A DNA stretch of 9,114 bases from Planctomycetaceae bacterium (lineage in GTDB: Bacteria; Planctomycetota; Planctomycetia; Planctomycetales; Planctomycetaceae), in contig JAGQQP010000131.1 in NCBI GenBank assembly GCA_020426085.1, forward strand, positions 1 through 9,114. Direction: 5' to 3'. The translations under genes were made by a program, and so were the position numbers. The notes under the pieces were generated by a model. That model was given only the letters and a program-made list of their open reading frames with translations. It did no database searches and was not told the DNA's origin. Shown piece after piece: positions 1 through 5,520 of the stretch (positions within the stretch are counted from its first letter, which is position 1; each line of letters begins with the position of its first letter).

Positions 1-58
1 TGAAAAAATCCCCCCCTGGGCTACTCTGCCGTCAGCAGCAGTTGTTTTCCATTTCGAT

Positions 59-334
59 TTAACAGACCAGGCGAGCTGCTTCGACAACCGATAAAGTGCC
101 CCGGCTGCTCGCTTCAGGCAGACCCTCGCCGTCCTGATCCTTTCCCAGCCCTTTGATCACCGGTTGCTTTTCCATGCCCTCTTCTTCCTCGAATAACTCA
201 GCCCGAACGACTCGAAGATCATCCGGTGCATCAATGCCGATCTTAATGGAACCTTTCCCCGTCCGAATGACTTTTACCAGAATGTCATCACCAATTCGGA
301 TCCCCTCAGCCAACTTCCGTGTCAAAACCAGCAT
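59..334 (-). CDS. csrA: CsrA/RsmA-family carbon storage regulator, C-terminally extended
   Basis: CsrA is a small dimeric RNA-binding protein that acts in the cytoplasm. It binds GGA motifs in mRNA leaders and controls translation and stability, often of motility and storage genes. The N-terminal part is typical: MLVLTRK at 1-7, the IRIGDDI strand near 12-18, and IKIGIDAP at 30-37. The RNA-contact residues known from the family, Leu4, Arg6 and Arg44 (in RVVRAEL), are all in register. The ATG at 334 is chosen over an in-frame GTG at 343 because AAGGAG lies eight bases upstream of the ATG and the GTG overlaps that site; family members also begin MLVLTRK. The protein is 91 residues, whereas most CsrA are about 60-75. 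Residues after about 52 form an acidic, then Gly/Ser-rich tail ending in VEAARLVC. No fliW partner is visible within the 58 bases downstream. Confidence 0.93.
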   Translation of the reverse strand: MLVLTRKLAEGIRIGDDILVKVIRTGKGSIKIGIDAPDDLRVVRAELFEEEEGMEKQPVIKGLGKDQDGEGLPEASSRGTLSVVEAARLVC

Positions 335-342
335 CGTTGTCA

Positions 343-348
343 CTCCTT
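343..348 (-). promoter_or_regulatory. Ribosome binding site of csrA
   Basis: Read on the minus strand, AAGGAG ends eight bases before the ATG at 334. This decides the start against the upstream in-frame GTG at 343. It contains GGA, the core CsrA target, so autoregulation is conceivable, but that is inference. Confidence 0.75.
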
Positions 349-406
349 TTATCTATAATAAATCGCTTATCAGATTTGTTCTTTTGGTTTACCTCGTTGC
401 AATTTG

Positions 407-420
407 ACCTGTCCACAGGT
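407..420. promoter_or_regulatory. Perfect dyad ACCTGT-CC-ACAGGT, candidate operator
   Basis: Six-base arms are separated by CC, with no mismatch. The dyad overlaps a TTGACC hexamer at 404-409 on the plus strand that resembles a -35 box (5 of 6), although no matching -10 is evident. It lies about 75 bases upstream of the csrA start. A transcription-factor site is possible; the factor is unknown. Confidence 0.35.
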
Positions 421-478
421 GATTGCCGTGTCTGAATTCTGGTATTTGCGATTTGCGTGCCAATGAACAACCTCACGA

Positions 479-515
479 AAACCCTGTATCGCAAGACATT
501 TCACAGAAAGGGTTT
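479..515 (+). other. RNA hairpin in the csrA-rpmB gap
   Basis: AAACCCT (479-485) pairs perfectly with AGGGTTT (509-515). The 23-base loop allows two further pairs (GT with AC) after a bulge. It is followed by AAGGAG and a T-rich linker leading to the terminator-like hairpin at 537. It could be the 5' part of a small RNA or of a leader transcript. Confidence 0.35.
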
Positions 516-536
516 AAGGAGATTTATTTTTTCAGC

Positions 537-564
537 CCCGTATTTCAGGACGGGACCTTTTTTT
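537..564 (+). terminator. Orphan rho-independent terminator-like hairpin
   Basis: CCCGT (537-541) pairs with ACGGG (550-554) around an eight-base loop ATTTCAGG. ACC and then seven T (558-564) follow. The orientation fits the plus strand only, because the minus strand has no U tract. No plus-strand gene lies upstream of it in the window, so its transcript is unknown. The five-base stem and the three-base gap before the T tract make it a moderate candidate. Confidence 0.45.
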
Positions 565-668
565 CAAAAACTGTCCCCAATAGTACAATTTGCAATCTTC
601 TGAAATCAGATTGAGAACACATTTTTCAAGTTTTCCCGCTACAGCAATCGATAAGTCAGTGGCTTCGG

Positions 669-696
669 TTGCATTCTCAGGCGGAGAAAATATACT
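669..696 (+). promoter_or_regulatory. Candidate sigma70-type promoter for rpmB-gat genes
   Basis: TTGCAT (669-674) and TATACT (691-696) are separated by 16 bases. The -10 matches consensus at five of six positions; the -35 matches only in TTG. Transcription would begin near 703 and give a leader of about 100 bases before rpmB. This is a pattern match only. Confidence 0.3.
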
Positions 697-748
697 ATTG
701 GGTTCCTCAGCTGGCCGAATCTGTTAATCTGCGGTCGCTTTACGTCAA

Positions 749-777
749 TTGAAATCAGCAAATGCTGACTTTTTCAA
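749..777 (+). promoter_or_regulatory. Hairpin in the rpmB leader
   Basis: An inner stem TCAGC/GCTGA (755-759 with 764-768, loop AAAT) is extended by TTGAAA/TTTCAA (749-754 with 772-777) across a three-base bulge, giving 11 pairs. Five T (770-774) lie on the 3' arm directly after the inner stem. It ends 29 bases before the rpmB start, so it could act as an attenuator, a binding site for translational feedback, or a terminator of leaking upstream transcription. Confidence 0.4.
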
Positions 778-806
778 AACCCACTAGATAGTTAAAGAGT
801 ATACAA

Positions 807-1067
807 ATGGGTCAGAAGTGTGATGCCTGTGGCAAGACTCCTGTAGTTGGTAATCGAGTTCGTCAGCGTGGTAAGTACAAATACCTCGGCGGTAACGGAC
901 GTCAGACAACCGGCGTTTCCAAGCGCGTCTTCCGCCCCAACCTGCAGAAAATCCGGGTACAGGTTGGTGGAAGTGTGGTCACTCAACGCGTTTGTACTCA
1001 GTGCATTCGCTCTGGCAAGATCACCAAAGCTGTTGCTAAAAAACCATTTACGCTACCTGCCAGCTAA
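807..1067 (+). CDS. rpmB: 50S ribosomal protein L28 (zinc-binding C+ type)
   Basis: L28 is a structural protein of the large ribosomal subunit. The 86-residue length is normal for the family. The motif RVFRPNLQKI at 40-49 is the typical L28 core, and the chain is rich in Lys and Arg. Cys5-x2-Cys8 near the N terminus and Cys63-x2-Cys66 near the C terminus form a complete zinc-ribbon set, so this is the zinc-containing form rather than the cysteine-free paralogue that some bacteria use under zinc limitation. The ATG at 807 is preceded by AAAGAG seven bases upstream, a partial ribosome binding site. gatC starts only 30 bases after the stop on the same strand, suggesting cotranscription. The leader contains the hairpin at 749-777. 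Confidence 0.96.
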   Translation: MGQKCDACGKTPVVGNRVRQRGKYKYLGGNGRQTTGVSKRVFRPNLQKIRVQVGGSVVTQRVCTQCIRSGKITKAVAKKPFTLPAS

Positions 1068-1097
1068 TACAGACACCTGCTCTCGAGTAAATCGACC

Positions 1098-1388
1098 ATG
1101 AGCACTCAACTCACTCAGGATGAAGTTCTGAAAGTCGCATCACTCTCCAGGCTGAAGCTTTCCGAAACGGAAGTCACAGCCTTGGGAGAACAGATGGGGT
1201 CCGTACTGAAATATATCGCCATGCTGGATGAGCTGGACACGACAGACATCGAACCGATGGCCCATGCGATTGAGATTTCGAATGTCTTTCGAGACGATCA
1301 ACTTCAGGAAAGCCTCCCCCGGGAACAGGCGCTGTCCAATGCACCTCAGACAGACGGAAAATACTTCCTCGTTCCAGCCATTCTGTAA
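1098..1388 (+). CDS. gatC: Asp/Glu-tRNA(Asn/Gln) amidotransferase subunit C
   Basis: GatC is the small subunit of the heterotrimeric GatCAB amidotransferase. It wraps around the GatA-GatB interface and stabilises the complex. At 96 residues it has the family's normal length. Recognisable features are the N-terminal helix with VLKVASLSRLKLSE (10-23), the central DIEPMAHA (50-57) followed by NVFRDD (62-67), and the C-terminal DGKYFLVP (86-93). The ATG at 1098 has no clear ribosome binding site, which is common in planctomycetes; it lies 30 bases after rpmB. gatA follows, but only after 101 bases that include a strong hairpin, so the subunits may not be produced from a single uninterrupted transcript. 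Confidence 0.95.
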   Translation: MSTQLTQDEVLKVASLSRLKLSETEVTALGEQMGSVLKYIAMLDELDTTDIEPMAHAIEISNVFRDDQLQESLPREQALSNAPQTDGKYFLVPAIL

Positions 1389-1431
1389 TTGACCGGCGTC
1401 TTTACCCTTGAGCACATAAAAGCAATAATCC

Positions 1432-1461
1432 AAGGCCCGGCTTGCTGACAAGTCGGGCCTT
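1432..1461 (+). terminator. Strong hairpin between gatC and gatA (attenuator or terminator)
   Basis: A 12-base stem pairs 1432-1443 (AAGGCCCGGCTT) with 1450-1461 (AAGTCGGGCCTT). The only imperfection is one G-U wobble; the loop is GCTGAC. The stem is followed by T then AAAAC, so together with the stem's last two T the U tract is just three long. This fits a partial terminator, an mRNA stabiliser or a processing site better than a full stop. It ends 28 bases before the chosen gatA start. Confidence 0.6.
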
Positions 1462-1489
1462 TAAAACTTATATGGAGACTCGACAGTCC

Positions 1490-2947
1490 ATGTCTAACAC
1501 TTCAGCCACCGCCAGTGAACTGCTGGCGAAAATGAATTCCGGGGAAGTCAGCAGCGAAGAGATCACTGCCGCCTGCCTGGAAGAAATTGCCCGTCGAGAC
1601 AATAGTATCAATGCCTTTCTCTCCCTGCAGGCAGAAACGGCACTGGAAACCGCCCGTGAAGTCGACCGGAAACGAAAAGCGGGCGAACCTCTGGGAAAAC
1701 TGGCTGGCATCCCGGTTGCCCTCAAAGATAACATCTGCGCCAAGGGTGCCACCACTACCTGCGCCAGTAAGATGCTGGAAGCGTTTACTCCTCCTTACGA
1801 CGCACACATTGTCGAACAGCTTAGAGCAGCAGATGCAGTCCTGATCGGTAAAACTAATCTCGATGAATTCGCCATGGGATCGTCGACCGAAAATTCGGCC
1901 TTCAAAACTACTGCGAACCCGTGGAATACTAAGTGCGCCGCCGGGGGATCCAGTGGAGGCTCTGCAGCTGCGGTCGCTGCGGGATTTGCTCCTCTCTCAC
2001 TGGGCAGCGATACCGGCGGATCGATTCGGCAACCGGCCAGCTTTTGTGGAGTCGTCGGACTGAAACCAACTTACGGACGCGTTTCCCGCTATGGCCTGGT
2101 CGCATTTGCCAGTTCGCTCGATCAGATTGGCCCCTTCGCCAGAGATGTCACTGACGCCGCCCTGCTGCTGGAAACGATTGCCGGCAAGGATCAGCGCGAT
2201 ACCACCAGCCTGGATGCCGACGTCCCCTCCTACACGAAGAACCTGGAACAGCCACTGGAAAACCTCAAGGTCGGTTATATCGAACATCTGCACGCAGAAG
2301 GTCTGCATGAAGATGTAAAAGCGGCAACGCAGCAGGCACTCGAAGTTTACAAATCTCTGGGTGCGGAACTGATTCCCGTGGAACTCCCGCACGCCAAATA
2401 CTGTGTCGCCACTTATTACATTATCGCGCCGTCTGAAGCGTCCAGTAACCTGGCCCGCTACGATGGCGTGCATTACGGTTATCGCGCGAAACAGTTCGAC
2501 AACATGATCGACATGTACGCCGCCAGTCGAGGTGAAGCGTTCGGCGATGAAGTCAAACGACGTATCATGCTGGGAACCTATGCCCTCTCTTCCGGTTATT
2601 ACGACGCGTACTATCTCAAAGCACTCAAAGTCAGACGGCTGATTCGTAACGACTTCGAACAGGCATTTCAGAAGGTGGATATCATCGCCTCACCCGTCAC
2701 CCCAACGCCGGCGTTTGAGATCGGCGAACTGGTGGACGACCCATTGGCGATGTACCTGGCAGACATTTTTACGACCAGCGCAAACCTGTCTGGTATCCCC
2801 GGTGTCTCAGTCCCGGCAGGCATGAGCCAGAATAAACTCCCGATCGGCCTGCAACTGCTGGCGCCGCCGCTGGAAGAAGAACGACTGCTGCGAGCCGCAC
2901 GGATGTTTGAACGGGAAACAGACTGGCATCGGCAGCGTCCCGAATAG
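1490..2947 (+). CDS. gatA: Asp/Glu-tRNA(Asn/Gln) amidotransferase subunit A
   Basis: GatA is the amidase-signature subunit that hydrolyses glutamine (or asparagine) and supplies ammonia to GatB for amidation of mischarged tRNA. The Ser-cisSer-Lys triad is complete: Lys79 in VALKDN, Ser154 in AGGSSGGS, and the nucleophile Ser178 in DTGGSIRQP. The 485-residue length matches bacterial GatA. The frame stays open upstream to a TTG at 1442 that lies inside a hairpin, and there is also an ATG at 1472. I prefer the ATG at 1490 because the protein then begins MSNTSATASELLAKM, like other GatA N termini, and GGAG lies 12 bases upstream. The next gene, gatB, follows after 77 bases on the same strand. Confidence 0.96.
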   Translation: MSNTSATASELLAKMNSGEVSSEEITAACLEEIARRDNSINAFLSLQAETALETAREVDRKRKAGEPLGKLAGIPVALKDNICAKGATTTCASKMLEAFTPPYDAHIVEQLRAADAVLIGKTNLDEFAMGSSTENSAFKTTANPWNTKCAAGGSSGGSAAAVAAGFAPLSLGSDTGGSIRQPASFCGVVGLKPTYGRVSRYGLVAFASSLDQIGPFARDVTDAALLLETIAGKDQRDTTSLDADVPSYTKNLEQPLENLKVGYIEHLHAEGLHEDVKAATQQALEVYKSLGAELIPVELPHAKYCVATYYIIAPSEASSNLARYDGVHYGYRAKQFDNMIDMYAASRGEAFGDEVKRRIMLGTYALSSGYYDAYYLKALKVRRLIRNDFEQAFQKVDIIASPVTPTPAFEIGELVDDPLAMYLADIFTTSANLSGIPGVSVPAGMSQNKLPIGLQLLAPPLEEERLLRAARMFERETDWHRQRPE

Positions 2948-3024
2948 CCGAAACGAAGCCACGACTGACAACAGAAGATTGAAACCAGATACTTTTAATA
3001 CTGAATAAAGGGTAGCGTGACAGA

Positions 3025-4509
3025 ATGGACTATACGGTCATCATCGGTCTTGAAGTCCACGTGCAGTTGCAGACCAGAACCAAGCTTTTCTGTGGCTGTT
3101 CGACCAGATTCAATCCGGATCACCCCAACACACAGACCTGCCCGGTCTGCCTGGGACTGCCTGGTGCACTTCCGGTTTTAAACCGGGAAGCCTTTCATCT
3201 GGGCATGAAAACCGGTCTGGCAATCAACTGCGAAATCCCATCGTTTACCAAGTGGGACCGCAAGCAGTATTACTACCCGGATCTGCCGAAAGCATATCAG
3301 ATCAGCCAGTACGATCTGCCGATGAGCCAGAATGGCTGGCTGGAAATTGAAATTGATCCGGAAACCCGCGAAACCAAAAAAGTGGGAATCATCCGGGCTC
3401 ACCTGGAAGAAGACGCCGGCAAAAACAGTCACGATGAATCAGGACGGGGACACGATAGTAAAGTCGATCTCAACCGCTGTGGCACTCCGCTGGTGGAAAT
3501 CGTTTCCGAGCCGGATCTGCGATCGGCCCAGGAAGCACGCAAGTACCTCGAAGAACTCAAGCTGCTGCTGACCTACATCGATGTTTCCGACTGCAACATG
3601 CAGGAAGGCAGCCTGCGTTGTGACGCCAACGTCAACCTGCATATTCACCAGGAAAACGGTGAAACCATTCCGACTCCGATTGTGGAAATCAAAAACCTCA
3701 ACAGTTTCCGCGGTGTTGAACAGGCGATTGAATTTGAAGTCAAACGCCAGTGGGAAGCCTGGCAGGAAACAAAACTGAGCCTGCATGATGTTCCCAAAGA
3801 AACACGCGGCTGGGATGCCGACCGAGGTATCACGCTGGAACAAAGGGGCAAAGAAGAAGCGGCCGACTATCGCTACTTCCCGGATCCCGATCTGGCACCA
3901 GTGACTGTCACCGATGCAGAGCGGGAAAAAGTCAGCAGTGAACTCTGCGAACGACCGGCGCTCCGCAGAAATCGTCTGGAAAGTGAATACGAACTCTCCG
4001 CGTATGATGCAGCCGTCATCATCGACCAGGGACTGGCATTTGCAGATTACTTTGAACAAGTCGCCAAAGGATGCCAGAACGGGAAACAGGCAGCCAACTG
4101 GGTCACCCAGGATGTCCTGCGCGAGTTGAAAGAGAAGGGACTTGAGATCTCATCCTTCACCATCAAGCCTGAGATTCTGGCTGCTTTACTTGAGAAAGTG
4201 GAGCGCAGTGAAATTACTACCAAAAGCGCACGCACGGTTTTCCAGGAACTGATCAATTCAGAAGAATCGGAGCTCAACGCTGCTTCAGTCCAGTCCATTA
4301 TTGAGGATAAAGGACTGGCTATGGTTTCCGATACAGGGGCTCTGGAAGCAGCAGTTCAAGCGGTCGTCGCTAAGAACGAAAAAGCGGTCGCGGATTTCCA
4401 GAGCGGTAAACAGGCAGCTGTGGGGGCGTTGATCGGACAGGTCATGCGAGAGGTGAAAGGGGCTGACCCCAAAGTTGTGCGGGAACTTTTAATCGAAAAG
4501 ATGAGTTAA
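3025..4509 (+). CDS. gatB: Asp/Glu-tRNA(Asn/Gln) amidotransferase subunit B
   Basis: GatB binds the mischarged tRNA, phosphorylates the side-chain carboxylate of the attached Glu or Asp with ATP, and completes amidation with ammonia channelled from GatA. The catalytic cradle domain spans roughly residues 3-290 and begins [13 protein letters not shown]. Cys23, Cys25, Cys39 and Cys42 form the zinc site, and [17 protein letters not shown] lies at 148-164. The C-terminal helical/YqeY-type tRNA-binding region (about 340-494) ends with [14 protein letters not shown] from 461. The 494 residues are normal for the family. The ATG at 3025 is preceded by AAGGG at 12 bases. gatB is the last gene of the rightward unit and is followed by a long terminator hairpin. 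Whether the enzyme serves Gln, Asn or both cannot be told without knowing if GlnRS and AsnRS are encoded elsewhere. Confidence 0.97.
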   Translation: MDYTVIIGLEVHVQLQTRTKLFCGCSTRFNPDHPNTQTCPVCLGLPGALPVLNREAFHLGMKTGLAINCEIPSFTKWDRKQYYYPDLPKAYQISQYDLPMSQNGWLEIEIDPETRETKKVGIIRAHLEEDAGKNSHDESGRGHDSKVDLNRCGTPLVEIVSEPDLRSAQEARKYLEELKLLLTYIDVSDCNMQEGSLRCDANVNLHIHQENGETIPTPIVEIKNLNSFRGVEQAIEFEVKRQWEAWQETKLSLHDVPKETRGWDADRGITLEQRGKEEAADYRYFPDPDLAPVTVTDAEREKVSSELCERPALRRNRLESEYELSAYDAAVIIDQGLAFADYFEQVAKGCQNGKQAANWVTQDVLRELKEKGLEISSFTIKPEILAALLEKVERSEITTKSARTVFQELINSEESELNAASVQSIIEDKGLAMVSDTGALEAAVQAVVAKNEKAVADFQSGKQAAVGALIGQVMREVKGADPKVVRELLIEKMS

Positions 4510-4547
4510 ACCACTCACGGGATTATGAATCCAATTCACAACAGAAG

Positions 4548-4597
4548 ACTGGCAACATCAAAAACAGGAGGCGCTTCCTGTTTTACTTTGATCCAGT
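4548..4597. terminator. Bidirectional terminator between convergent gatB and sufT
   Basis: The core stem AAAACAGGA/TCCTGTTTT (4561-4569 with 4576-4584) encloses a short GC-rich loop. With bulges it extends outward through ATC(A)/(T)GAT and then ACTGG/CCAGT (4548-4552 with 4593-4597). The symmetric A and T tracts at its foot give a U run in either reading direction. It sits exactly between the stop of gatB and the stop of the minus-strand gene, as expected for a shared terminator. Confidence 0.75.
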
Positions 4598-4601
4598 TGG
4601 T

Positions 4602-4994
4602 TTAAAAAATCCCGAGTTCATCACGCGCGTCATCGGTCATCAGTTCAGGTGACCAGGGGGGCGACATTGTCAGCTGAATGCTGGCTTCATCGACATCATC
4701 CAGACGCTCCAATGCCATCTTCGCCTGAGTGATGATTTGCGGACCGGCTGGACAGGCTGGACTGGTTAATGTCATCGAAACATTGACTTTGGCCTGATTT
4801 TCATCTGATCGCTTTACATCGTACACCAGTCCCAGGTCTACAATATTGATATTCAACTCGGGATCGATGACCTGCTTCAGTGCATCAACCAGAGACTCGT
4901 CACCTCCAACTCCTCGGAAAGCTGAAAACACAGGCAACTGTTCTTCTGTCCCGTCCTGATTGTCTTCAGGTTTTTTGTTGACTTCGTCTGACAT
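4602..4994 (-). CDS. sufT: MIP18/DUF59-family Fe-S assembly factor, SufT-like
   Basis: Proteins of this family (SufT, the eukaryotic CIA2/MIP18, and relatives such as PaaD) help maturation or delivery of Fe-S clusters. The core spans about residues 34-112 and shows DPELNINIVDLGLVYDV (44-60), MTLTSPACPAG (74-84) with the conserved Cys81, and SPPWSPELM (111-119) followed by DDARDELGI. The first 30 residues are an acidic, low-complexity extension beyond the usual domain. The ATG at 4994 has AGGG nine bases upstream. It lies downstream of the Rieske gene on the same strand after 179 AT-rich bases, so it may be the tail of the suf operon or have its own promoter. The family assignment is firm. The SufT label rests on sequence plus suf context and is less certain than the family. 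Confidence 0.85.
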   Translation of the reverse strand: MSDEVNKKPEDNQDGTEEQLPVFSAFRGVGGDESLVDALKQVIDPELNINIVDLGLVYDVKRSDENQAKVNVSMTLTSPACPAGPQIITQAKMALERLDDVDEASIQLTMSPPWSPELMTDDARDELGIF

Positions 4995-5173
4995 TATCCT
5001 TTTCCCTAAAAGTGTGCTGCGTCTAAATATCTACTTAAATCAACAACGATACTCAGTAAATAACCACACTTATATTCAACGGCGCCAATACTTATAAATA
5101 TGATTATTAGAAAACGACCTTAAGCATCGCTTGTTTCGTATTAAATCGGACAAAATTTTGAGTTTTGTCATCT
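4995..5173. other. AT-rich gap between the Rieske gene and sufT
   Basis: These 179 bases contain no convincing gene. They hold the weak hairpin at 5149-5169 and AT-rich stretches that would suit a minus-strand promoter for sufT. I could not find a well-spaced -35/-10 pair. Confidence 0.5.
5149..5169 (-). terminator. Weak AT-rich hairpin after the Rieske gene
   Basis: Read on the minus strand, GACAAAA pairs with TTTTGTC over a seven-base loop, starting four bases after the Rieske stop. The stem is AT-rich and no clean U tract follows. It may mark a 3' end or partial termination before sufT, but support is slight. Confidence 0.3.
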
Positions 5174-5482
5174 CTAATGCCGAACGTATATCTTCTGACC
5201 CCTGACTTCCACTTCAAAAGTTTGAATTGGTTTGGTGGCAGGCATACAGAGCACTTTTCCGGTCTTGAGATCGAAACGCGCTCCGTGGCGGGGACAGACG
5301 ATTGCTCCCCCTTCGATACATCCTTTGGTCAACGGTTGCCCATCATGGGTGCACACATCTTCAATCGCCAGAAACTGGTCTTGAACACGTATCAAGAGAG
5401 CAGGTGTATCTCCAAGGAACACCTCCAGCCGATCTGCGTCGCCAAAATCATTGATTGATGCAATTTCTTCGAAGTCAGGCAT
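5174..5482 (-). CDS. Rieske [2Fe-2S] ferredoxin associated with suf genes
   Basis: This is a 102-residue soluble Rieske protein, related to dioxygenase-type ferredoxins. Both cluster-binding boxes are present: Cys44-Thr-His46 and Cys63-Pro-Arg-His66, separated by 16 residues, with Gly-rich flanks. There is no signal peptide or membrane segment, so it acts in the cytoplasm and most likely carries electrons. It starts 38 bases after sufD. No oxygenase gene is nearby. A Rieske ferredoxin next to sufD is also seen in some actinobacterial suf operons, which points to a role in Fe-S biogenesis or redox supply rather than aromatic degradation; that role is inference. The ATG at 5482 has no visible Shine-Dalgarno site. 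An additional Cys55 lies between the two boxes. Confidence 0.92.
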   Translation of the reverse strand: MPDFEEIASINDFGDADRLEVFLGDTPALLIRVQDQFLAIEDVCTHDGQPLTKGCIEGGAIVCPRHGARFDLKTGKVLCMPATKPIQTFEVEVRGQKIYVRH

Positions 5483-5520
5483 ATTCTGTGTACTGTTAAT
5501 TGTCTGTGATCAGCGGAATG

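Larger units (their letters stand above)
335..806. other. Gene-less divergent intergenic region between csrA and rpmB
   Basis: These 472 bases carry no convincing gene; the short open frames in either direction have no family resemblance and no good start site. The region contains a perfect 6-2-6 dyad (407-420), a 7-bp stem (479-515), a terminator-like hairpin with a T tract (537-564), a possible promoter (669-696) and a leader hairpin (749-777). It is AT-rich near both ends, as expected for a divergent promoter region serving csrA on the left and rpmB on the right. Confidence 0.7.

Noticed and set aside
1..58. C-run and short CTGC/GCAG stem downstream of csrA
   Set aside because: Read on the minus strand the stem is only four bases and the T run comes some 25 bases later after a G run, so it is not a convincing terminator.
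367..391. Sigma-28-like promoter for csrA on the minus strand (TAAA at 388-391, TCTGATAA at 367-374)
   Set aside because: The spacer between elements is about two bases shorter than the known consensus, and matches of this quality are common in AT-rich DNA. The position would fit a start near 360, so it remains only a note.
444..457. Tandem copy of ATTTGCG
   Set aside because: Only two 7-base copies; too short to call a repeat element or iteron.
306..494. Minus-strand 62-residue open frame overlapping the csrA 5' end
   Set aside because: It overlaps csrA in another frame, lacks a ribosome binding site and has no recognisable domain.
423..614. Plus-strand 63-residue open frame in the csrA-rpmB gap
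   Set aside because: It begins with a TTG without a ribosome binding site, has no family resemblance, and runs through the terminator-like hairpin.
626..654. Sigma-28-like pattern TCAAGTTT and ATCGATAA on the plus strand upstream of rpmB
   Set aside because: The spacer is two bases longer than consensus, and a flagellar promoter for L28 makes little biological sense.
1442..1489. Sixteen-residue N-terminal extension of GatA from a TTG
   Set aside because: The TTG lies in a strong stem without a ribosome binding site, and the ATG at 1490 gives the family's normal N terminus and length, with the catalytic residues at Lys79, Ser154 and Ser178.
4506..4614. Inverted pairs TTAAACCA/TGGTTTAA and CGGGATT/AATCCCG around the gatB-sufT terminator
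   Set aside because: The arms occur in crossing order, overlap stop codons and the end of sufT, and are likely chance next to the real nested hairpin.
5165..5458. Plus-strand 97-residue open frame opposite the Rieske gene
   Set aside because: It is the antisense of a clear Rieske gene and shows no family features of its own.
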